64,000 nt of DNA, taken from Liolophura sinensis (taxonomy: Eukaryota > Mollusca > Polyplacophora > Chitonida > Chitonidae). Shown in pieces: positions 1-13,150 of this stretch. Position 1 is the first letter of the stretch. Each line of letters begins with the position of its first letter. The DNA lies in the NCBI RefSeq assembly GCF_032854445.1, contig NC_088295.1, positions 9,349,385 through 9,413,384 of the forward strand. The letters are read 5' to 3'. The translations under genes and the position numbers were made by a program. The notes under the pieces are model-generated. The model had not been told where the DNA came from. It ran no database searches and worked only from the letters and a program-made list of their open reading frames with translations.

Positions 1-116
1 ACTATTTAAGCATTTCAATAAACGTTGGTGCTCTAGTTTTACTCTCTATACTGTACGTCCTTAATTCTATTGTTAAGATGAAGATCTAAGGATGTTTCAT
101 TGATATTGTATTACAG

Positions 117-1428
117 GAGCCTACTATTGTCTGAATATGATAATGATAACGGTGTCAACCATTCTGGCCTGTGTGGGTGCCAACATGTTCTTCAGAGGTG
201 TCCGTAGGAACAGAGCACCAAAATGGCTTCGTATAGTGAGTAATCACCTACAGTTACCATTCTTAGTTATCACGTACTTGTAATTACATTTCAATTGTAT
301 TAGGTATAACATAATTACACTTTACATGATATAATTACACTTAACGTGTCGTAGGTATGGCATAATATCTCTTAGCATGTCGTTGTTATCATGGGCTAGA
401 TATCATTTCAGTTATGAAATATACTGTTTTCATGTGACTTAGCCATAATATATTGGGTTGTCCCTTTTGGGAAGCATAAGGATGCTACACATCCTCCTGA
501 ATAATTCATCTTTTCCCGACTTTTTACTTCCAATATATTGCTAAAAGTTCCCAAGAATAAATCCCGTAATTTTTAGTCATGTTTGCTATTCCGTCTCTGT
601 CATCCTCATATTCCACCCACGCTCACATAAAATTTCAACTGGCTACATTTATTATTCCCAAACAGTTTCATTCTTTTTTAATTTCTTCTCACCAACCCGT
701 TGATCATAAAGCTGTTAGCTGTTGTTCCGAGCTTGTTCACGAATGTCTCCAAGCATTGCCCCTTTCCTCATAAACTCAGGGCCGAAACCCTAAATTCTAC
801 ATATGATTCTAGCCGCAGACAGCCATTCCTAGCTATTTATCCATGATTTATATAATCTTAGCACCTTATTCTAGAGCCTTACTGCATTACCCTGTCGCAA
901 GGCCAAATTGCTGCTCGGGTAAAATCAATGGTTTTCTGTAGGATGAGTTTACTCACAGAAAGTATTTTTCAGATGATGATTCACGGAGTGGCCAAAGTGT
1001 TACGTCTTCGCAAGGATTTGATCGATGTGGATGACGAGACCTCGAAAAAATGGAATTCGCGCGTTCTCAACGACGGCAAAAAGAGATTTAACAATCACGA
1101 AGTGAAAGTGGCGAAAATTCGTCTGCTTGATACGCCGAATGGTAAAGATGCTGGAGAGAAGATGTCCACGGTACACGAGGTTCTGGACACGAGCCGATGT
1201 AGTGGGTTTAACCCCAGCGCTGAGGATAAGTCGGCTGTCGTGGAGGAGCTAAAGGCGATAAGACAGATGCTGGAGCGCGTGCGTGATCAACGCGGGCGTC
1301 GCGAGGAACAGGAACGCTTCCTGCGGGAATGGCGCGTGATCACGTGTATAACTGATCGTCTGTTCTTCATCATTTATGTCATATGTAACCTGGTTTCCAT
1401 TCTGCTGATATTCTTCTCGGGTTCGTAG
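117..1428 (+). CDS. Nicotinic acetylcholine receptor subunit, 3' part only (M3, intracellular loop, M4)
   Basis: This is the end of a Cys-loop ligand-gated channel subunit of the plasma membrane. Two exons are visible. Exon 117-235 follows a TTACAG acceptor and ends at a GTGAGT donor. It encodes the start of M3 (AYYCLNMIMITVSTI) and the post-M3 motif APKWLRI. Exon 973-1428 follows a TTTTTCAG acceptor and stops with TAG at 1426-1428. It gives 151 residues: the cytoplasmic loop, a charged amphipathic helix (VVEELKAIRQMLERV), and M4 (DRLFFIIYVICNLVSILLIF). The M3 exon begins in phase 1 and joins the last exon in phase 0, exactly as in the complete nAChR gene at 37182-45918, so the two are paralogues. 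The ligand-binding domain, M1 and M2 lie before base 1, so alpha or non-alpha type and ion selectivity cannot be judged. Another acceptor (TAG at 939-941) gives the wrong reading frame. Bases 236-972 are intron with no feature seen. Confidence 0.9.
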
Positions 1429-3397
1429 TGAGACCAGGCCAGAAATAAATTCACACGCGACTTATATCGTTAATTCTGTGGAACACCTGTACACAAGAGA
1501 TATATATATATATAGCCACATCTGCAGAGTGACTGCAAGTCAGGACAGAAAAACTATGCAAACAGAAAGACGCCATATTTGTCATAGTCGGAGGAGCAAT
1601 GACGGCCGTGGCCATGTCTTCGTCTATGGCCAATAGTTCGATTAACTGTGAGCTAATAATGTAAATAGCGATAGATAGCCTTTTATGTGTTCCACAGAGT
1701 AACAACAACATAGAAGGGACCTGGTGCAGGGATAAAGGCTGTAAATATTATTATATAGGCTCTACCCACCAGTGGTCCAAACAAGCGAAATGCGGGGTTT
1801 TGTATATAATTTGTAGTTGATTCCTGTACAGTAGATATCTTGGATATACATAAATAACGTGTTATCTAGCAATACAATATCTGCTTAGAAAACACTTTGT
1901 GGGATAAGCGTCACAGTCTGTTTTAGTGAACTGGTATTTGTATATATGGATCTTCATATTGTTTAGAGTGATGGAAAACTCGAGCATTGATCACAAAGAA
2001 AGCAGATTCGGAATCATTTCTTCCACTAAATGTCTTCACGTTATGATGGCCTGCGTTTTGTATTTTTTGACATTATTGTCCATTTTTTGTTAACACACAC
2101 CACTGGACACTGAAGTGGACACTAGTGTGGACACTGATGAATTGATCATCTTATGGACACGTTGTGGGTACAAGTTAGCGGGATCACTTCTGGGATACCG
2201 TGATGTTTTACTCAACATAAATTGTACAGATGTATATATGAATACACATACAGCGAACAGAACGTCAGCGGCTTAGGTCTATGCATTATTCTACTGTGCT
2301 CGTGAAGATTATAGCGTAAGTGTGTACATCGTCGAAAAAATGTAAACTACTTAGCCAATCGAGTCGTTCACTTATCCCTATGCATGAATAATATCTGTAG
2401 ACGTTTGACGCCATCCCAGGCTGGTGGGAATTGCCTCTAAACCGGGATTACGTCTACTTGCAAAGATGTCTGGAGAAAGGAGCGGATCGCCGCGTACATC
2501 CGGGCCCGTTTGCGCAGGCACAGAGCATGAGAAAGAGCCGTCGATATACTGTAGAGCACTAACTCACTTATCAATCATATTACTGGAAAAACACGAGAGG
2601 GTCGATTTGAATTCTATTGCCACCCCTCTTTCACGCAATCACGCCTACAAGCATTGTCCACAATGATAGCCAAACCAGTTGTTCATCCTCTAAATGTATG
2701 GTTCTCAAGCTCCTTCCCCTAGGACGGCCTCTCGGGTGGCGAAATAGCCTAGCCACATAACCTGCTTTGATTTGATTCTCACGCGATACAAGTCTAGAGC
2801 GGACACTTGAGATAGTTTTTGTCTACAGAGTGGACTCTTGAGATAATTCTTGTCTATGGAGCGGACATTTGAGATAGTTCTTGCGGCCGTTGTCGTGACA
2901 GTTATCAAGTGATAACCAAAATGTGTCTGAAAAGCGGTAACCTTCCGATGACTCGGTAAGCCTGGCTCGGACGTCGCTATAAGGAAGTTAGAAAGGTTCA
3001 GTCATCTCTGACTGTCTATTCACGCTCAGAGCTGGAACATCCAGCACCTTTCCTTCTGATATATGGTTTTCCCATGAGAAACTCCAAGGTCGACGAGTTG
3101 CGCACTTTGGTCGGATCGATGACCACTATCGTGGAACTAAATCATCTTTATAGTGGACAGAGAGGGTGTAAGCGTCGCGGAGAAGGCCTTTCCTGTTGAT
3201 TACTGTCCCGGAATTGCATTAGTGTCGTCATAATGGAATAGAGTTCTCAGCCTATATCGCTATGATCGAAAACTGTGTTCGTTACTATAATAATCTGGGA
3301 GGATTTTCCTTGATAGGACTCCATCTCCGCTAAATTCTGTATATTGCATTGACCACAGAAGGCCGTGTGTGGCCCTTTCGGTGAGATGTATATGTAA
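1429..3397. other. Intergenic stretch, no gene recognised
   Basis: This follows the nAChR stop codon. Short open frames exist, but none has recognisable protein content or splice-linked partners. There is a short TA run near 1500-1512. Nothing else is supported. Confidence 0.6.
1444..1449 (+). promoter_or_regulatory. Possible polyadenylation signal of the upstream nAChR gene
   Basis: An AATAAA hexamer lies 16 bases after the stop codon. That would give a very short 3' UTR, so the true signal may be further downstream. Confidence 0.3.
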
Positions 3398-4116
3398 ACA
3401 GTGCAACAAAAGTAAGTTTCCCCCAAAACGTTGTTTGATATCTCCCTTGATATGTACCAGATCGCAATGAAATTTTGCACACACCATCCCAGTAATCCGG
3501 CGGACGTGGTTTATCAAGGATTAACGTGCAGGTGTAGTTGTGCGCTAATGGGCATGCGCAAACTGAAAATCGGTCGATTTTGAAAATTTCACATATTTTG
3601 ATTTCATCAGGGAATTCGTGTTACCAGTCCTGAAATATTCGCGCGGGTGGGCATTAAGGACATGACACACACCACAAGAAATTCATGCGGTTAAACATGA
3701 CCTGCATCAGGTCTGAGACGCCACCTTCAGGGAGAGTGGTTAACCATCCTGCAACGTCGGATCGAACGCCTAATCAACACAATGCGAGCGCGTTGCCGAA
3801 ATGTGATACAATCTCGTGGCGGTTACACACGATATTTATAATTACTGGTCATCGAGTGAAAATGATCGAATTCTGTGATAAAATAAAGAATTGCCGTTGA
3901 AAAATCTGGTTGACTCCTTTTATAATATTTTCAAAATCGACGGATTTTCAGTTTGCGCATGCCCATTAGCGCACAACTGCACCTGCACGTTAATACTTTA
4001 TATACCACGTCCGCCGGATTAATGGGATGGTGTGTGCAAAATTTCATTGCGATCTGGTACATAACACGGGAGATATCAAACAACGTTTTGGGGGGAACTT
4101 ACTTTTGTTGTACTGT
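3398..4116. mobile_element. Fold-back (MITE-like) element with ~190-bp inverted arms
   Basis: The arm at 3398-3587 is repeated in reverse complement at 3927-4116 with only scattered differences. Shared blocks include CAACAAAAGTAAGTT at the outer ends and GGGCATGCGCAAACTGAAAA near the inner ends. The 339 bases between the arms are unique and have no recognisable coding content. Outside the arms the similarity stops abruptly. This is the structure of a fold-back or MITE-type element. No transposase and no clear target-site duplication was found, so the family is unknown. Confidence 0.75.
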
Positions 4117-4738
4117 ATATTTGCAGTGGACTCAAGCAAAAATGGCGGACGAATTTGTTATTGTTAATAAGTTGTTTATCAGTTGAACCTTAAGTGATAA
4201 TCTAGAGCTGTTATAAATACAACAACTATGCTTACATGTTACGCCGCTGCTGTTATCACCAATAAAAATGAAGAAAAACAGGTTTCCGTTTCTGGCTTTT
4301 TAACAATGCGTGCTCGCATCGAGGAAACATGTCTTTGTAGTGGTTTGATACGTAAAACAACAGGTGATTGGTGAGGTGGCTTGGAACCTACCCTACCATA
4401 ACCTCCTTTCCTAAAGATTTCAGACCTGCCACATTCCACCTCGACAGCGATCCTTTCACAATCAATGGAAGCAATGAGAATTGCAGTTCACGAAGTCGTA
4501 ACGGACTTAATGCTGATTGAAATTACTTACGTTAAAGGGATAATTTATTCATAGATATAGAACTCGAATATCAACTGAAGGGCATTGAAGGACACATTCC
4601 AAGAATTTTGAGTGGGGCGATTCTGTACGCAAAATGTTCTGGCATGGTATTTTCTATTAAGCAAAGGTACCATTGACAAATATGGGATGAAAGCCTACTA
4701 AACCCGTGGAACTAACTAAATGTACTGTATGTTCCTCT
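4117..4738. other. Intergenic stretch
   Basis: AT-rich sequence between the fold-back element and a SINE. No gene, RNA or repeat is recognised. Confidence 0.5.
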
Positions 4739-4934
4739 CACCAATGCGGTCGCTGTGAGTTCAAGTGCAGCTTATGCTGGCTTCCCCTTCGGCTGTAAGT
4801 GGGAAGGTTTGCCAGCAGCCTGTGGTTTCCTCCGGGCACTGCCCGGTTTCCTCCCACCGTAATGCTGGCTGCATTAACTGAAATATTCTTGAGTATGGCG
4901 TAAAACACCAATCAAATAAATAAATACATAAATA
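4739..4934 (+). mobile_element. tRNA-derived SINE (family I), 5'-truncated, forward
   Basis: The order is the box-B-like region (GTGAGTTCAAGTGCAGC), the body with GGTTTCCTCCCACC, then GAAATATTCTTGAGTATGGC, GTAAAACACCAATCAAATAA and a TAAA-type tail. The same sequence recurs in both orientations through this window. The copy lacks the box A part of the tRNA-like head. Confidence 0.8.
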
Positions 4935-5020
4935 TGCCCAGTCTGTTCGTTGAAAATCACGTGGTCCCCCTTAAAGTATTACGTTACAGGTGAGAAAGTT
5001 TGCTTCTAACTTGCCAAAGG

Positions 5021-5142
5021 CTGATGGTTCGCTCCAGGTCTTCGGATTTCCACTACCCATAAAACCGATCGCCATAGCATAAGAGAGTTAGTGAGTGGAC
5101 GGGGTAAATCAATAATCAAACTAATAAATACATAAATAAACG
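5021..5142 (+). mobile_element. Degenerate SINE 3' fragment
   Basis: It has the arrangement of the other SINE tails: a GATGGTTCGCTCC-like segment, CCCATAAAACCGATCGCC, then AATCAAACTAATAAATA. Related fragments lie at 46350-46443 and 58570-58690. Heavily diverged. Confidence 0.5.
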
Positions 5143-7281
5143 AGAATCTGTATAAAGCAGCCAAGCAGTCAGAAATAATGAATTCTGAGAGAAATGTAAT
5201 ATGATTTATATTTGAATAATTTAATTCTTTGAATGTAGCCCATTAAATATATTTAAACATATTTCTTATTGCATTATTTATACATTTCCGGATTATACGT
5301 CATTATTCTTCGTTTAAAACTGTAACATCGCCGGAATATTGCCTGTAGCATTCTCATAGCAGAAAGGCGTTGTTGATCAAGCACTGTGTATCACCCCAGT
5401 ATTCCACAAGACGTACCCACGCTTGGCTATCCCAAAAGGCAAATAAATAACCCCACAGGTAGGGCCGCAAGAGTATTAGCTTTGAGAGATTTGCGCTTTT
5501 TTTAATCCCTGAGCATCTCCGATAAAATAGCGAAATATGATTTCCTCAATAATGATAACACCATTACTATTCCTGTGGGAAATTTCCATGGGAAATTTAA
5601 AACGTCTTGTCTTTTTTTATAAGTCTTGTTTCCTTGCGTTCTCCCAATGCAGACACCTCGTGGCGTCAAAATCGCTTTTTCTGGGTGTATCCCAAAGCGA
5701 GCATACACTACAGAATACCAAGGTTGATATGTGTTTCCAAGTTTCCAGATAAATCTTCAGCTCATTATTGAGGTGGATTTAAGCTTATCAGACTTAGAAC
5801 CTTAAAGCATTCACGCTCTGGTGGATTCAAGCGTGAAAAGGAACACTCAACATGGCCTGGTAATGGATTTACATTAACCTCTCTGAGTTAGAATTTATTA
5901 TACTTGCAACATTGTTCTCTGGGGTAAGTTTGAACTATTCATTGGGGCGGCAAAGCTGTAAGAATCATGGAGTGGTGTCCACTAATCAAAGTTAGGCGGG
6001 TGTAATAACATTACAGACCGGGCTTCCAATGTTGTATGACCAGAACCTCCGGTCTTTTCTCTACTGAGCGGGCCGTGTTAATGAGACGTGCTTATCTTGG
6101 GGTTTAATCCCGTTTTTGTACAGCAAAGCCGAGGAGATGGAGAAAGTGTGACTGTACTATTGATCTGAAATCGTGATGAACGTCTTCAAAAGTCAACCAG
6201 CTGAACTTAGGGAGATCTACAATGCAATAAGGAGCTTCTCACTGTCAGTTTGATCAGTTTCTGCGGACAAAACGCACCATCGATATCATTTTCTGGACGA
6301 AATTGGCCCGGTTCTAACTGCGCAATGGTGGGGAGTCACTGCGTTAGGAGGCATATTCCGCCAGTTGCAGGCCCTAACACTAAATCTGAAGAACCTCCCA
6401 ACATCTAGCAACCTTCAACCTGATCATTATGCCATAAAACAGCGTATTGTCCCTAAATGTTGCATGCATATCCACTACTATTGCCAGAAAAAGAATAGCT
6501 ATTTATCCTTTACTCCTGTTAATTCGAACTAGTTTTTTAAAAAATTTTATCTCGATTTTAGTGAGTTCCCAAACGTTTGCGAAGCTTATCAGTCAGTAAG
6601 ACAGATAAGATCCTTTAATGTGTGTCATTTTATGAGATCACAGGTACTGTTGCATCTCCACATCAGCATATAGTCTTTCCAATGCTTTTCGTTTGTAATG
6701 CGTCGTGGAGACCTACTTTTAACTAGGCTGTAAAGCTTGAAGACGACAGTATCAGTCATTTATGAATAATATCTAGGTTAAACAAAACCTTTGATGCTGA
6801 CAAAAGTGGAAGTTGGAAAGATGGAGTAAGAACACAGTTACATGTACCATTATGGTCCAACTTTTCCCTGGAATCATCAAATCTCAACATTGGGGTTACT
6901 TTCACAAACATTGGAGATTGCCATACCACACCACTGGATTACCGTACTTCAGCATGAGGATTACCCTGTCATAGCAAGGAATCCTTTACTCAAAAAACCA
7001 AAACAGATCACACAAGGAATGCTGTTTTGCTACCCCACGAGATCACTACTATAGCATCATGACAAGTCATTCAAGGCATGTTGACCATTCTGTCGTAACG
7101 TCTTTCATACCATGGCTACCATCCTGTTGCAATGTGGGAGTCATTCTGTCTTAACGTAATGGCAATCCGACTTGTACAATATGACAATTCTGTCTCAAAG
7201 TTGGCATCGGCTCAACAAATGTTTCAACTGGTTATACATGAACATTTGAAGCAATTTTGTCATCAGACTTGAAGTACGCTG
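5143..7281. other. Intergenic stretch
   Basis: No supported gene. Bases 7060-7200 hold loosely repeated ATTCTGTC- and CATTCTGT-type words, perhaps a decayed tandem repeat before the 114-bp array. Confidence 0.5.
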
Positions 7282-9437
7282 ACACAAAGACATCACACAT
7301 GCACCATCAATATCTGTACTTTCATTTCAATTTGTTTGGCCTCTGCTACTACGCTCCCCACTTCTCACCCTAGGGGAATCTACTGGTAACAAATGCACAG
7401 ACATCACACATGCACCATCAATATCTGTACTTTCATTTCAATTTGTTTGGCCTCTGTTACTACGCTCCCCACTTCTCATCCTCGGGGATTACACTGGTAA
7501 CAAATGACACAAAGACATCACACATGCACCACCAATATCTGTACTTTCGTTTCAGTTTGTTAGGCCTATGTTACTACGCTTCCCACTTCTCACTCTCGGG
7601 GATTACACTGGTAACAAATGACACAAAGACATCACACATGCACCATCAGTATCTGTACTTTCATTTCAGTTTGTTAGGCCTATGTTACTACGCTTCCCAC
7701 TTCTCACTCTCGGGGATTACACTGGTAACAAATGACACAAAGATATCACACATGCACCATCAATATCTGTACTTTCATTTCAATTTGTTTGGCCTCTGTT
7801 ACTACGCTCCCCACTTCTCACCCTAGGGGATTGCACTGGTAACAAATGACACAAAGACATCACACATGCACCATCAATATCTGTACTTTCATTTCAATTT
7901 GTTTGGCCTCTGTTACTACGCTCCCCACTTCTCACCCTAGGGGATTACACTGGTAATAAATGACACAAAGACATCACACATGCACCATCAATATCTGTAC
8001 TTTCATTTCAATTTGTTTGGCCTCTGTTACTACGCTCCCCACTTCTCACTCTCGGGGATTACACTGGTAATAAATGACACAAAGACTTCACACATGCACC
8101 ATCAATATCTGCACTTTCATTTCAATTTGTTAGGCCCCTGTTACTACGCTCCCCACTTCTCACCCTAGGGGATTGCACTGGTAATAAATGACACAAAGAC
8201 ATCACACATGCACCATCAATATCTGTACTTTCATTTCAATTTGTTTGGCCTCTGTTACTACGCTCCCCACTTCTCACCCTAGGGGATTGCACTGGTAACA
8301 AATGACACAAAGACATCACACATGCACCATCAATATCTGTACTTTCATTTCAATTTGTTTGGCCTCTGTTACTACGCTCCCCACTTCTCACCCTAGGGGA
8401 TTGCACTGGTAACAAATGACACAAAGACATCACACATGCACCATCAATATCTGTACTTTCATTTCAATTTGTTTGGCCTCTGTTACTACGCTCCCCACTT
8501 CTCACCCTAGGGGATTGCACTGGTAACAAATGACACAAAGACATCACACATGCACCATCAATATCTGTACTTTCATTTCAATTTGTTTGGCCTCTGTTAC
8601 TACGCTCCCCACTTCTCACCCTAGGGGATTGCACTGGTAACAAATGACACAAAGACATCACACATGCACCATCAATATCTGTACTTTCATTTCAATTTGT
8701 TTGGCCTCTGTTACTGCGCTTCTCACTTCTCACCCTAGGGGATTGCACTGGTAACAAATGACACAAAGACATCACACATGCACCATCAATATCTGTACTT
8801 TCATTTCAATTTGTTTGGCCTCTGTTACTACGCTCCCCACTTCTCACCCTAGGGGATTGCACTGGTAACAAATGACACAAAGACATCACACATGCACCAT
8901 CAATATCTGTACTTTCATTTCAATTTGTTTGGCCTCTGTTACTACGCTCCCCACTTCTCACCCTAGGGGATTGCACTGGTAACAAATGACACAAAGACAT
9001 CACACATGCACCATCAATATCTGTACTTTCATTTCAATTTGTTTGGCCTCTGTTACTACGCTCCCCACTTCTCACCCTAGGGGATTGCACTGGTAACAAA
9101 TGACACAAAGACATCACACATGCACCATCAATATCTGTACTTTCATTTCAATTTGTTTGGCCTCTGTTACTACGCTCCCCACTTCTCACCCTAGGGGATT
9201 GCACTGGTAACAAATGACACAAAAACATCACACATGCACCATCAATATCTGTACTTTCATTTCAATTTGTTTGGCCTCTGTTACTACGCTCCCCACTTCT
9301 CACCCTAGGGGATTGCACTGGTAACAAATGACACAAAGACATCACACATGCACCATCAATATCTGTACTTTCATTTCAATTTGTTTGGCCTCTGTTACTG
9401 CGCTTCTCACCCTCGGGAATTACACTGGTAATAAATG
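7282..9437. repeat. 114-bp tandem array, about 19 units
   Basis: Units begin with CATCACACATGCACCATCAA at 7291, 7402, 7516, 7630 and then every 114 bases to 9340. The first unit is 111 bp. Early units carry CTCTCGGGGATTACAC in their last third. Units from about 8200 to 9330 are nearly identical and carry CCCTAGGGGATTGCAC. A variant with TGCGCTTCTCAC occurs in one inner unit (near 8716) and again in the last unit. The period is a multiple of three, so early units stay open as a 38-residue peptide repeat, but most units have an in-frame TAG. I therefore read this as satellite DNA, not a gene. Confidence 0.95.
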
Positions 9438-11845
9438 CTTTTACCTTACTTCAGCGGCAATATTTTAAACCAAGGATTATGAGACGCCCGGAGTATTTCG
9501 CAGGTTATAGTTCTCAGAAAATGATAGATTCTGCTAAATAGACACAAGCATCAGTCAAAGATGACATATCCTCGGGTTGAGCACGGTTGCAAATGAGTTG
9601 TGAACCTTTTGCTCGTTTAAAGCAGCTGATACACTAGAGCAAATCTTCAGTCACTGTAAAACTCACAAGCTTTTTTTATGCAACATGTTAAAAGTTGCAC
9701 AAGAGATTCATAAGCCCTAGCTTTTTTAAAGTTCAGATTTATTTTTCAAATAGGAATAAATTAATTCATAAATTAATAAATTAATTAGTATATCTGTAAA
9801 AAAAAACCCAGAAAATCTGTTGGAAACAGGTAACTTGGGAAACAATCGAACAGAATCAAACAGTACATTCACAAAACCTCTCGAGATTCGAGAAGGAGTT
9901 GTGTCTGACGTAAGAACTCCCAGACGGACAGACTCTCAGATAAAAACCTGCTGGTTAAATCCCTCACATATATGCCGGCGCTGACAAAAATGCTTATCAG
10001 CCAGTTTCAGATTAACGTATAAAAAAAGTGCAAACTCATTTCTGAAGGCAGAAAATGGTGAAGTACCAGTGAACCCATACACGTATATAAGTTGTAAACA
10101 CCTAATCGTCAGTTTAGGAGTTGATGTATAAAAACGTGTGACCCAGCGCTCAAGAAATATCTCTGACCTTTAAACTCACAAACTGCAATTCATGCATCAC
10201 ACACATTAGCATATCTGTACAGTGTACAAAGCCAACCTTAGGTCAAAGAAACAAAATCTAACCGGATACCTACACCAAAACATTTCCACATCGGCACATT
10301 GTCTTCACTTACTCTGCAATGGCGCGATAAAATGTGGGTGAAACTGGGTTTTTATATGTTGTAAAGATAAGTGCAAGCCACACGTTATGGTCTGGCATAT
10401 GGTATGACAGGAATGTCTGGTGACATATATATCTGAGTTGAAGCCGACAAATTTCCAACTTGATAAATAAAGGAAACCAATGCCTTTGTGTAGCCTTATG
10501 CAAATCTGTTGTCCAAACCGGAAACTTTCAATATATGCAAATAATTTTATCTTAACATGGGGAGCATCCGATCTTATTGTAGAGATTTTCAGTAACATTT
10601 TACATACATCAGGAGCAGCACTACCCTTCAAGACTCTGCTTATAAAACACACTTTTTGATCAGTAGTAATTTGTAAAGCCTGTGCATAAATAAATAACAA
10701 AACAGTCAAATTACAAATCCCCTTTGCCATTTACTTTTGAACAAAATATTGACTGATTGATTAATTCAATGGTGTTTAACACCATGCTCAACACCTTTAC
10801 TCTTACATGAAGGTGTGTTGATGAATGGGGGCGCCGGTGTACCCAGACACAACCAAATATTATATAGGACACTTTGACGATCTACAATCCGTCATTTTTA
10901 ACATCAAACAATACAGTAACTTTAAATATTTTTTAGCAATGTGATCAGCGTCAGTAGCAGGGATTTTATCTGGTAAAACATCATTAGAACAAAAAATAGA
11001 AAGTAAGCAGGTATAGTTTTTATCCTCAAATGAAAATTGAAGACGTAATTCAAGTTGATTATCTTTGAAACAAAGGGAACGCCAATGAAAAAAATGTACA
11101 GAAACAACACCTTTTCTGTTGACTACACCTTTTGAAAACAAATTACTTCACATCGGAATTTGTGTGCCGCTGAAGGTGATAGTTAAGTTGAGAGTGGCAC
11201 GCGATCTATTTGTCACCAGCCGTCCATTGAGAATAACCTCAACACAAAAGAATGTGTCCGTAAGAGCAATCTTTCTATTTACACGCCAATGCACAAGGCC
11301 GCTGTATCCATCCCAGGCAGATCAAATAAATCGGCAGGAAAGGGGGTCGTTAGATCAAACAGCAATTTCAATGGAATACCAATGAAGAAGAGCTTATCTG
11401 TGTTGGCGTAAGTGTGTTTGTCCATGTCATCATTAGGTTTTGGCGCACAAATTATTGGCTTGTCAATGGCCGCTATTCAACAGCGACTGGACAACTAAGC
11501 CACAGACACTTCGTCCTTTCCACGAGTGTTCCTGTCATGCGCAATAGTAATCTCCCACCAAAGAAGCCAAGAGATCACGCTTGGACACTTTCTATCGGTC
11601 ACGGGCGTCAGAATATAAAACAATCTCCTCAGAAACTACAGGATTCTTTAAACTACCGGAAAGTTTTTGATGCTATTGCCTTGAATAGTAGGCCTATATT
11701 CCATACTTTGCAATGTCACTCGTGATTCTATGCTGACTAAATTTGTTTGTTTTTTTTTTAACCTGATTCGTGGTTAACGCCGTACTCAATAGGTTTTTTT
11801 ACTTGTATATCAACAGTGAGATTTATGGGCGGAAGAAAGATTGCA
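9438..11845. other. Intergenic stretch
   Basis: AT-rich. Near 10750-10800 there is a short segment resembling a SINE tail (TGGTGTTTAACACCATGCTCAA). Open frames on the minus strand around 10305-11141 have no recognisable domain, signal or splice context. Confidence 0.5.
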
Positions 11846-12250
11846 AAGTACAGTAAATGATCTTCACATATTGTGCTAGCTATAAATGTACAAATACTAC
11901 ATACAGGGTGGAGGGAATTAGGCCGAGTAGAGTAAGTGACCTTGACATATTGCTTTGCTGCAAATAGACACACACTACATGTACAGGTTTTACAAAGAGT
12001 GGAGGAAATTAGTTAGAGTACAGTAAATGACCTTGACACATTTGTGCTGGCTACAAATGGACACACACTACATTACAGATTTTACAAAGAGTGGAGGAAA
12101 TTAGTTAGAGTACAGTAAATGACCTTGACATATTGTGCTGGCAAAAAATGTACACACCATACATTACAGGTTTTACAAAGAGTGGAGGCAATTAGGCGGA
12201 GTGGAGTAAATGATCTTGATATATTGTGCTGGCAACAAATGGACCCAGAA
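11846..12250. repeat. ~91-bp imperfect tandem repeat, about five units
   Basis: The motif CAGTAAATGACCTTGACA recurs near 11851, 11930, 12021, 12113 and 12204. It alternates with ACACACTACAT and TTTACAAAGAGTGGAGGAA. Units three and four are nearly identical; the outer ones have diverged. Confidence 0.85.
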
Positions 12251-12300
12251 TATATGTACTTGAATTACTCTGGAACAAAACTACTGCATATGTAATCAGT

Positions 12301-12440
12301 TCATTGGGGGATCAGACTACACACAAATAGAGATCAGACAATATAAACATAAGGGATCAGATGATACAAACTGAGAAATGAGACATTGCAAAATTAGGGA
12401 TTAGACGACATAATTCGGAATCAGACATGCAGTGGGTGAT
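12301..12440. repeat. Degenerate short tandem repeat (GGGATCAGA-type)
   Basis: Variants of GGGATCAGAC or GGAATCAGAC recur about every 30 bases: GGGGGATCAGAC, AGAGATCAGAC, AGGGATCAGAT, AGGGATTAGAC and CGGAATCAGAC. It is too diverged to define a consensus unit. Confidence 0.5.
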
Positions 12441-13150
12441 TTAGGGAGTTGAGACTTCTGTTGGCCATTTCTAAATGTTATGCATGCACAGGAAGCAACA
12501 CACCTTTCCAAGATTCTTTCTCATAACATACAACAGAGTGAGGGATTGTCACTTGGCATGGATAGTATGAACGTCGCTACAAAAGCACTTATTCTGCATC
12601 ATGGGAGACAATCCGCCCCGTTGAAACTGAGTAATTTAAGAAACCTTTAACACCTGCACGAGTACGCCACACCTTTTTGAAAGTTGACGCTAGTAGCAGC
12701 CATAATTATACGAAACCTAGCTTGTACATGCCTTGTCATTGTAATTACCACCATTGGTAAACCTCTCGTCACAATTTATTACACCTTTACTAGTATCTGT
12801 CCCGCGGGCATGAAATGAAGTCCCAAGAATTCCTGTGGTACAGGTTATTTACCGTGTCAGGACATTTGTGGGCTTTCGTATCCTTGGCCATACTTTCTGC
12901 ATCAGCAATTCTTAACCCCCATGTAATCGGATTGCCATACCGCAGACGATCGGTAGAGTAATTACTAGATTGTGTAAAGGCTAACCAATCTGCCCTGGGG
13001 CCGTTTAAATTACTAAAGTGCTTGGGTATATGCCATGCAACCTTGAAAGGTGTGTGATACTGAAGATCCGGGTAGGAAAAAAGATTTTGGTAAGCAACCT
13101 ACGCGATAACAGCTGCTCAATAGACATACATACTTACAGATTATGGTAGT
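12441..13150. other. Intergenic stretch
   Basis: No gene, RNA or repeat recognised. Confidence 0.5.

Noticed and set aside
939-972. Earlier acceptor site for the last exon of the left nAChR gene
   Set aside because: Splicing after TAG at 941 puts the loop and M4 out of frame. The TTTTTCAG site at 972 keeps frame and matches the paralogue.
7410-7826. 138-residue open frame of 38-residue repeats
   Set aside because: It is the 114-bp satellite read in a frame that happens to lack stops in the early units. Most later units have an in-frame TAG.
7282-9437. CRISPR-like array
   Set aside because: The whole 114-bp unit repeats, with no alternation of constant repeats and unique spacers, and the genome is animal.
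10305-10730. 141-residue minus-strand open frame
   Set aside because: No recognisable domain, no splice-linked partner and no sensible context in AT-rich intergenic DNA. Length is within chance for this region.
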